The translations under genes were made by a program, and so were the position numbers. Of a DNA stretch of 64,000 bases, positions 57,870 to 64,000 are shown piece after piece. Within the stretch, counting starts at the first letter, position 1. Each line of letters begins with the position of its first letter. Under the pieces are notes generated by a model, which saw nothing but the letters and a program-made list of their open reading frames with translations, made no database searches and was not told where the DNA came from. The DNA is from Stenocarpella maydis (Eukaryota; Ascomycota; Sordariomycetes; Diaporthales; Diaporthaceae), in the NCBI GenBank assembly GCA_002270565.1, contig NQMI01000089.1:77747-141746 (forward strand). Direction: 5' to 3'.

Positions 57870-59256
57870 CTTGAATTTCAGGAAAGCCTCGGCAAGTCAT
57901 GTACAGATGGTACTATGCCCTTGGCCACATTTCCATGTGAACAACAGCCCACGCATGACCTACCAGCCGAACACCTTCCTTTATCACCATTCTTTTAATA
58001 CATACCAGGAGGTCCTCGGGCCTTATCAGTAACAATCGTACGTATTCTAAACGTGACATCACCGGCAGCCTTGGGACGCTGAAGAAGCAAGCCACAGAGA
58101 TAAGGAGACCAAGATAAGCCCATGGGGTCCTGACGACCCTGAAGTCGGAGAGTCGACCGCTTGCACTCTACTTGAACGCTGTGGTTAGTTGGAGTCGAAC
58201 CCCGACCCGGGTAGGCCTAGCGTCCCCGAGCCAAGCAGAAGCCGGAATTTCCACCGTACCGGACTCGCAGTACTTCTTGACCCTCATCATTCTCTGCATT
58301 GCAGCACTGCCACGATTGTATTTCGGGTACTTCGGGGGTTCAATGCGTCCGTCCACGGAAACATGCCTGTGAGATTGTGGAAATTCAGCTATCCGGGTCG
58401 AGCTTTTTTCATACTGACCAACGTCTCTGCCTCTCATTGCACCTCCCCCCCGGGACGAAAGCGCTGAACCAACCGCGCTGCATATACGCGCGCGAAGGCG
58501 CAGAGCTCGTATTCCCAGACCTGCTACCATCTCCCGTGCATAGTCCACGCCGCTCACCGTCAACCCCCAAGCCAGAGGCACAGCTGGCCTGGTGGTACTG
58601 CAGCGAGCGTCAAGTGAGGCAGGCCCTGCACGCACTTGGGCACAGCCGGTCCGGTGAGGCCCCCACCCCTGGATAACTCTCCATACGAGGCTCTTGAGAC
58701 ATTGTGCCTCGATAGGGTTGCACCATTAGGAAGGACTGTTTCCTCTTCTGCTCGCCAGAGATGCCTCCCTCCCGCTGAAGCGAGGGACCATGTCCTTTGA
58801 GGCCCTTCCCAAGCAGGCAGTCCTCCCTTCCTCGTGGAATGCCGTCCCCGGATTCAAGGGGTTCTGTCGATCAGTTGTGGTACCCTTTTTGGGATGTCCA
58901 TCCCGGGCCAAGATTGGTAGACGCCGCTCTTAGTGGCCCTTGGCAACCTTGAAGCCCGCTTTTCGACCGGCACACTCGAAGCCCCCTGACGGGATCCTGC
59001 CCATGGTACTGTCTGTCATGGAGATTGACATGGGAAAACATCGAATGGAAACAGAAAACAAAAGGGACGATCGCCCTCAAGGGGCTGGTCCTTTGTTTTC
59101 ATGTTATGCCATGGCTTTATACTGTCTTATGGTCCCTTATTAAATCTGTCCGCCCTTTACAATCGTTCATTTAAAGATAACCGGCCAAACTGTTTGTCAA
59201 GCATTTCCCCCGGACTGACTACTCGCTTCTCCACCATCTTACGCCCCATATCCAAA
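57870..59256. other. Intergenic, no supported gene
   Basis: Divergent region between the CLC gene (-) and the secreted protein gene (+). A short tRNA T-arm-like string at 58190-58210 lacks the rest of a tRNA. Confidence 0.45.
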
Positions 59257-59880
59257 ATGCACTTCTCGCTTGTCGCCGCCGCCTCCCTCCTCGCACCCGC
59301 CGAGGCTGCCCACTTGTGGTCCGGGCCCGCCGCCAAGGTGGTCAAGACTAACGCGGCCGTCGCTTCCAACTACACATGGACCGTGACTGAATGGAGCGCA
59401 GGTTGTGCCCAGGCCGGCTGCTCCTACGGTATGTCTCTGGCCCGTCCTCTTCGGCTACTGTGCGCGTGATCTGACTTGATCCTTAAAGGCTTCAACATCA
59501 GTGCCCCGGCCTTCTCCAAGTCCGTACCCGCGTTCGATGCTTACTGCTCGGGTTCCGGCGAGGGCGCCTCGTACGCCGCCTGTGAGATCCTCGACGGCAA
59601 CAGTAACCCTCACCAGGTTGCCGCTCGCCTGCAAGCCGTCAAGACGACCGGCACAGGGGCTCACTTGGCTGTGAGCTATGAGTTTGCCGACCCAACTGCG
59701 GTGTAAGTGCCCCCTGCCTGTGATGAGTCGAGAGAGACATGACGAATATATGCTGACGACTGGGGCTCTAGTGGGACTTATTGGAACTACACGGCGTACA
59801 CTGTGTCCTCTTACAACCAATTCGTGGCTCCGATGTTGACATTTACCATTGAGCCTACGGAGGTTTGGGGCGTCGCTTAA
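59257..59880 (+). CDS. Small secreted protein, Alt a 1-like pattern (tentative)
   Basis: Predicted secreted protein of 164 residues. Exons 59257-59428, 59489-59702 and 59772-59880 have canonical introns. The signal peptide is MHFSLVAAASLLAPAEA. The mature part contains NYTWTVTEWSAGCAQAGCSY, then GFNISAPAFS, a second cysteine pair (FDAYCSG and AACEILD) and a Thr/Tyr-rich C-terminus (GTYWNYTAYTVSSYNQFV). Four cysteines, beta-rich composition and size recall small secreted fungal proteins of the AA1/Alt a 1 type, though that assignment is weak. N-glycosylation sequons (NYT, NIS) are present. Effector-like function is only inferred. Confidence 0.75.
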
Positions 59881-61016
59881 GGGTGGCTCTCAGGCCATGA
59901 TGGCGAACTGTACTGCGATGTTCAAGTGCTAAACACTAGTCACTTAGACTTAGGTACGTATCTAGGTTACCTGGGTATGTATAGCGGTACCAACACAACT
60001 CTTCCCATTAATTTCCTAATATGAAATGACGCCTACGATCTTGTACCTGGTCAAGACTCGTAACTCTATGCCCTCTCCCTGCCACTCATTCTTGAATGGT
60101 GCTGTCTCTGTCGCCTGCTGCAGATAAATACACAAGCTTCTCACCTCTGGAATGAGCAGCCCAATACATAAAAATAAAAATCCTACTGAAGGAAAAGTAC
60201 CTATATAACATCGTGGACCCCCATTCCGACCACCCCGGGATTCCTATTACCCCACACATAGTATATTCTCACCAAAACACACCTACTTTGAAACATAATA
60301 AATTCAAATAAACCCTATAAACCGTAACCCTAGGCTCAATATACAGTATTTTAATTTCATATTAAAACATAAATCGTTTAAAATTATTTTCATTATATAA
60401 TATTTTTTAAAAACACTTTTAAAAATAAAGTATGAAAAGTTTTAAGATTTATATTTGTAATATTAAGAATTTTTTAAAATTTTTAAAAACTGTATTAAAA
60501 ATAACTTACTTTTGAAGCTATATGTTTGAAGATTAGGTTTGGGGTTAGGGTTTAAATTGGATTTAATATGCATTGTTGAAATGTGTGAGATTGTGTGGGA
60601 AAAGCGGTTGGATGGGGGGGTGGTCGGAATAGGGGTCCACGATGTTATTATGTACGGTATCATCGTAAGAGTGATCCATTGTAAGATGTGTTGATCCTCG
60701 AGATAGGAAGTTGGTGAAGTGCAGGGGCTTCGTAGGAGACACGAATTCCGAACTTTCAAGGACAATTGCTGGGGTATGGTCATACAAGGTGGACTAGGTG
60801 AGCTTCAAGGCCAATTAGGCAAGGCGCTGGACAGTGATGGGTTCAGGGCGTAACCGGACCCTCGATGAATTTGAGAGACGGCCTTCTTTAATGGATTCTG
60901 GGAGGGACAATAATGCCTCTGACACCTTTGCCCACAACCTAAGTAGAATTCTATGCGTTGCAGATGCGAAAACCAAAAGTTTTGCCTCCGTCCTCTATGG
61001 AATAATCCATGGCGAA
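59881..61016. other. Intergenic containing inverted-repeat element copy 2
   Basis: No gene. The AT-rich core at 60290-60530 belongs to the element listed separately; flanks are ordinary. Confidence 0.5.
60208..60646. mobile_element. TA-flanked inverted-repeat element (copy 2, short)
   Basis: 439-bp element with ends ACATCGTGGACCCC (left) and, reversed, ACATCGTGGACCCC (right), flanked by TA (60206-60207 and 60647-60648). The inner repeats resemble copy 1: a CCAAAACACACC stretch at the left, a CACACAATCTC stretch at the right, and a CCCTAAC motif near the AT-rich core. No coding capacity, so a non-autonomous MITE-like derivative. Confidence 0.7.
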
Positions 61017-62531
61017 TCAATCGACCTGTCTGGGGCCCTTGGTCGCCAAAGCCCGATTGTAGGGCAGCATGTAAATCTTGGGTCCGTTGTCGTAGTCTCT
61101 TTCCAGGCTGTTCTCAATCACCCGCACCAACTTCTTCGCGAGCGTCCTGTTGCTCGTCACCACAGTTATTCCCGAGGCCCAGCCGTACAGGTGAGTGGTC
61201 CGATTCCCGGGCACGCTCAGCAGGTGTGTCTCAATCTTAACTGCAACCTCCGGCAGCCTGCCTGCATCTACCAGGCTGCGGGCACGAAGGTCCGTCTCCT
61301 CGGAAAGCACCTGGACCGGCAACATGAGGTCATCCGGTACGGGATGGATGGACAATTCCTGGAAGTCTTTCGGTCCGCCCGAGAGAAGAACACTGGCTCT
61401 CTCCAACTCGGCGGGGCTTGCAATCGTGGCCGTTATCTCACGAAAATGCTCCATGGCCTCCTTTGTACAGAGCAGCCGCTTCCCTTGGAGCGGTGGGTAT
61501 GCCTGTAACGTCATGAAATTTGTGCCAACCGCCTCATCTTGAATCTGAGCCTTGCAGTCCTGGCTGTGCCATGGCTGCACGTCCACGGCAGCGTGCGAGA
61601 TGTCCGAGATCAAGGCAATCAGGACGCTTGTATCCAGCAGGACGCTTGATCCTAGCCGACCCATGTCCTCCACAGGCACAAGGTTGGATAAAGCGGTATT
61701 GAGGTCTGGTAAGGTCTGACTTGACGCCCACGGTGCGTCCGCGCAGTCGACGACAACCGGTATGTCACCCCCTCCAGTGTTACGCATCATTTGGATGACC
61801 CTGTCTATATTCTTATTCTGGCCTTCCTGTATGCGACTGAGCAGGATTCGTATTCTCGGACGGCGGAAGTCATGCCAGTAATTGCGTGCGGTGTCTGCAA
61901 GCTCTTTTGCAGTGCGAAGGATAGGGATGTCCTCGAACAGTTCAGAATCGTCCTCCTCGTCCGTGTCGCCTTCTTCGTAGTCCCAGTCCCACCCACCGGC
62001 AGCTAGCTCGAGGAATATTCGCTTCTCATCCTTGTTGATTATCCGGAGCCATTCAGCCCCTCCGTCAACCACCGCGTGGACAAGGGTAGTGCCCACAGTC
62101 TTCGAGGGCTTGCCGCCTCGATTGCGGTGAACTATCAGCCCACCGTCGTCCTTGACTTCCACCTTCGGGGTTCTATGAATCAGCTGCTCGATGGAGACCA
62201 GACCACGGCAACGCTTTAGGATGTCCCAGTTGCGCTCGACAGCAGGCAGGTTGCTGAAGCGCAGACGAGACTCGGCGGGGCGCGCCTCCAGCGCATCGTC
62301 AGCTGAGGCACCGGAGCCGTTCGTCTGCCGGTCCAAGAATGACGACGCAGCTGTTCTCTCCTTTCTGGCCTCACCCATCAAGCTGGCCAGACCGGGGATG
62401 TTCTGGCGTGGACCTCTAACCTCCTGATATTTCTGTCTCAGCTGTGTCATTTGCAGCAAAAGCTCGTCACTCCTTGCCATAATGTCACGGGCCAAATCTT
62501 GAGTGCTAATGGCATCATCGTCTCTTTCCAT
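61017..62531 (-). CDS. DUF1308 (C7orf25-like) protein
   Basis: Conserved eukaryotic protein of unknown function, 504 residues in one exon. The N-terminal half begins MERDDDAISTQDLARDIMAR with a helical region, then an insert rich in Asp/Glu (YEEGDTDEEDDSELFED). The C-terminal half has the DUF1308 features: SSVLLDTSVLIALISDISHA with acidic residues placed as in PIN-like nucleases, LLCTKEAMEHFREITATIAS, and the final GWASGITVVTSNRTLAKKLV, followed by KIYMLPYNRAL. The PIN-like relation is known for the family; nuclease activity here is inference. No intron or signal peptide is seen. Confidence 0.85.
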   Translation of the reverse strand: MERDDDAISTQDLARDIMARSDELLLQMTQLRQKYQEVRGPRQNIPGLASLMGEARKERTAASSFLDRQTNGSGASADDALEARPAESRLRFSNLPAVERNWDILKRCRGLVSIEQLIHRTPKVEVKDDGGLIVHRNRGGKPSKTVGTTLVHAVVDGGAEWLRIINKDEKRIFLELAAGGWDWDYEEGDTDEEDDSELFEDIPILRTAKELADTARNYWHDFRRPRIRILLSRIQEGQNKNIDRVIQMMRNTGGGDIPVVVDCADAPWASSQTLPDLNTALSNLVPVEDMGRLGSSVLLDTSVLIALISDISHAAVDVQPWHSQDCKAQIQDEAVGTNFMTLQAYPPLQGKRLLCTKEAMEHFREITATIASPAELERASVLLSGGPKDFQELSIHPVPDDLMLPVQVLSEETDLRARSLVDAGRLPEVAVKIETHLLSVPGNRTTHLYGWASGITVVTSNRTLAKKLVRVIENSLERDYDNGPKIYMLPYNRALATKGPRQVD

Positions 62532-64000
62532 TTAATAGTGATGAGTGATAGAGTGTATCTGTAGCTGCAGGGGGGTTGATGACAGGTTGTAGGAGGTGAG
62601 GTTCGAGTTGTGATGATTTAGAATTTCGAGACTCAGTGCGCAGATGAGCAAGCCCAACTTTGAAGGTAGTGAGTTTGTGGGCCCGTTGCGAGATTCAGTG
62701 TGCAATTGAGCCCAGTGGACAACTGGACTTAGAGGGTTAGGGTTCCCGGAGGTGCCTTGAGATTGTATTCAACTGTCTCTGTTGGATGGGTCACGTATTG
62801 CAATACGAGTAGGGTGTTGTTCTTGTATTTCTCTGTCTTTCGAGTAGTGGGTGCAGTGGGCGTAGCCCGCCAGCTATCTCGGGTCTATATAGTGGGTGGT
62901 AGTTGCTTAGTAAGCAACTATGCCCTCTGGCTATAGTACGGTGGCTGTAGCGATAGCCCACCAATGTGCTGTTGCACACTACTATTGCCACACTGGTAGT
63001 CTTTTCTTTTAAAAATCATAGTAAAAAAAATCCCAGGCGTGGGGTTGAACCCACGCTCTTGCTATTGTAATAAGAATAAAAGAATTGCTGTATTCATCAT
63101 TAGAATCCCTATATTACTGTTGCTTTTGGTTATGGTAGCCCCTTGTAATGATCAAAGGGGTTTCCGAGTACGTTAATCCTGAAAGATCAAGGGTTTATGT
63201 TCGGAATATATTATTAGGCGGTTGTTAAGCAATATTATTAACTTAATAATGATTACTAGCTGTAAGGCTATTTAATGTTGGGATTGAATACTTACATTGA
63301 TGATTAAAGAGTCTGTTCTATGAAAGCTACCTAATATGGTGATGACTATGTTCTTATATGTTCTGACTCTTTATTTATTGTTGATAGTATTGATGGTAAT
63401 CCTGTTGATTAAGTGTTGCTTGATGGAATTGATAATGATCTTATTGATTGTGGTGGGTTCCTGACCCTAACCCTGATAAGATGGTGTTACTGATTGGATT
63501 AGGCGGGGCGCTCCTTTTGGGGGCTACTTCCTGACCTGCGGGGTTGTCTTTTGCGGTAGTTAGCTGCTAATGTGTGTTAGTTTATAATACTATCTCCCTT
63601 CTTGCTTCTTTTATTCTTAAAAGTGTTCTGTAAGTTATTTTTGCTTGTTTATATTCTTGTTTACTCCTTCCTAATTCGTTATATTAGGTAGGGTTACTAA
63701 GTTTTATTTTATAAAGTCCTTTTCCGTTACTAAGTATAAGGCTGCCCTTCTTTTTGCTATTGCCTTAAAGGGTAGTATTATTCCTATGCCTTATTCTTAT
63801 TGCGAGGAGCATAACCTGGCTAAGGACTATAAGGTTGCGGATTTAGAATTTATTTGCTATTGGATCTGTGTTTGCCTTAATCTATCCAACTATAATATCT
63901 ATGGTCTTACTTCTAATTAGTTGAATAAGGTTACCTTAATATATTGTTGATTGGAGGAAGAGCTGGAGGCTATAGAGGAGGAGGCTTAATAGCTAAATGT
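62532..64000. other. AT-rich retroelement debris at window edge
   Basis: No intact gene. At 63690-63985 a plus-strand reading with several stops (MPYSYCEEHNLAKDYKVADL, then LEEELEAIEEEA) resembles the cysteine/coiled-coil gag-like proteins of fungal retroelements, degraded by RIP. At 63035-63060 the minus strand shows an isolated tRNA T-arm (CGTGGGTTCAACCCCACG), which is a tRNA fragment or primer-binding-type sequence. At 62899-62916 there is a short GTTGCTTAGTAAGCAAC hairpin. Confidence 0.4.

Noticed and set aside
58185..58215. tRNA T-arm-like string near GGAGTCGAACC
   Set aside because: The stem does not pair properly, and no acceptor, D or anticodon arms can be built around it.

Overview
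The window is nuclear DNA of a filamentous ascomycete (Pezizomycotina, most likely a Sordariomycete). The reasons are short spliceosomal introns with GT(R)AGT donors and CTRAC/CTGAC branch sites, fungus-specific families (DUF6536, ORM, AIR-type zinc-knuckle protein, Zn2Cys6 regulator), an intron-containing tRNA-Arg(ACG), and decayed transposons whose stop codons fit repeat-induced point mutation (RIP). I could not fix the species. Two ambiguous bases (46358 and 57115) and a 63-bp duplication beside the second show that this is a draft assembly.

Left third (1-25 kb): mostly housekeeping genes. They are glutamate-cysteine ligase (-), FACT subunit SPT16 (+), two serine/proline-rich proteins of unknown function (+), an O-methyltransferase with a doubtful 5' end (-), a decayed surface-protein gene (-), ORM sphingolipid regulator (-), a five-knuckle AIR1/2-like TRAMP protein (+), a Zn2Cys6 regulator (+) and, convergent with it, a 2-oxoglutarate oxygenase that closely resembles the bacterial ethylene-forming enzyme (-).

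Middle (25-47 kb): accessory and repeat-rich. A RIP-damaged Tc1/mariner element with intact ends and TA target duplication lies at 27.2-28.8 kb. It is followed by an MFS transporter, a small secreted cysteine-rich protein, a short-chain dehydrogenase, a four-TM membrane protein and a large DUF6536 membrane protein. After that come about 5 kb of microsatellites and noncoding DNA, then a terminal-inverted-repeat element (46.2-47.5 kb) that has a shorter relative at 60.2-60.6 kb.

Right third (47-64 kb): three same-strand genes (NmrA-like reductase, dienelactone-hydrolase-like protein with a SnoaL-type C-terminus, intradiol ring-cleavage dioxygenase) look like an aromatic-ring catabolic cluster. 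The NmrA promoter carries three spaced CGG-N4-CCG-like palindromes upstream of a TATA box. Next are tRNA-Arg, complex I subunit B18/NDUFB7, a CLC chloride channel interrupted by an assembly defect, another small secreted protein, a DUF1308 protein and RIP-degraded retroelement debris at the edge.

The best leads are the ethylene-forming-enzyme homologue with a mitochondrial-looking leader, the aromatic cluster with its palindrome array, and the TA-flanked inverted-repeat family. Splice sites were placed by eye from reading frame and family conservation, so all exon coordinates are predictions.
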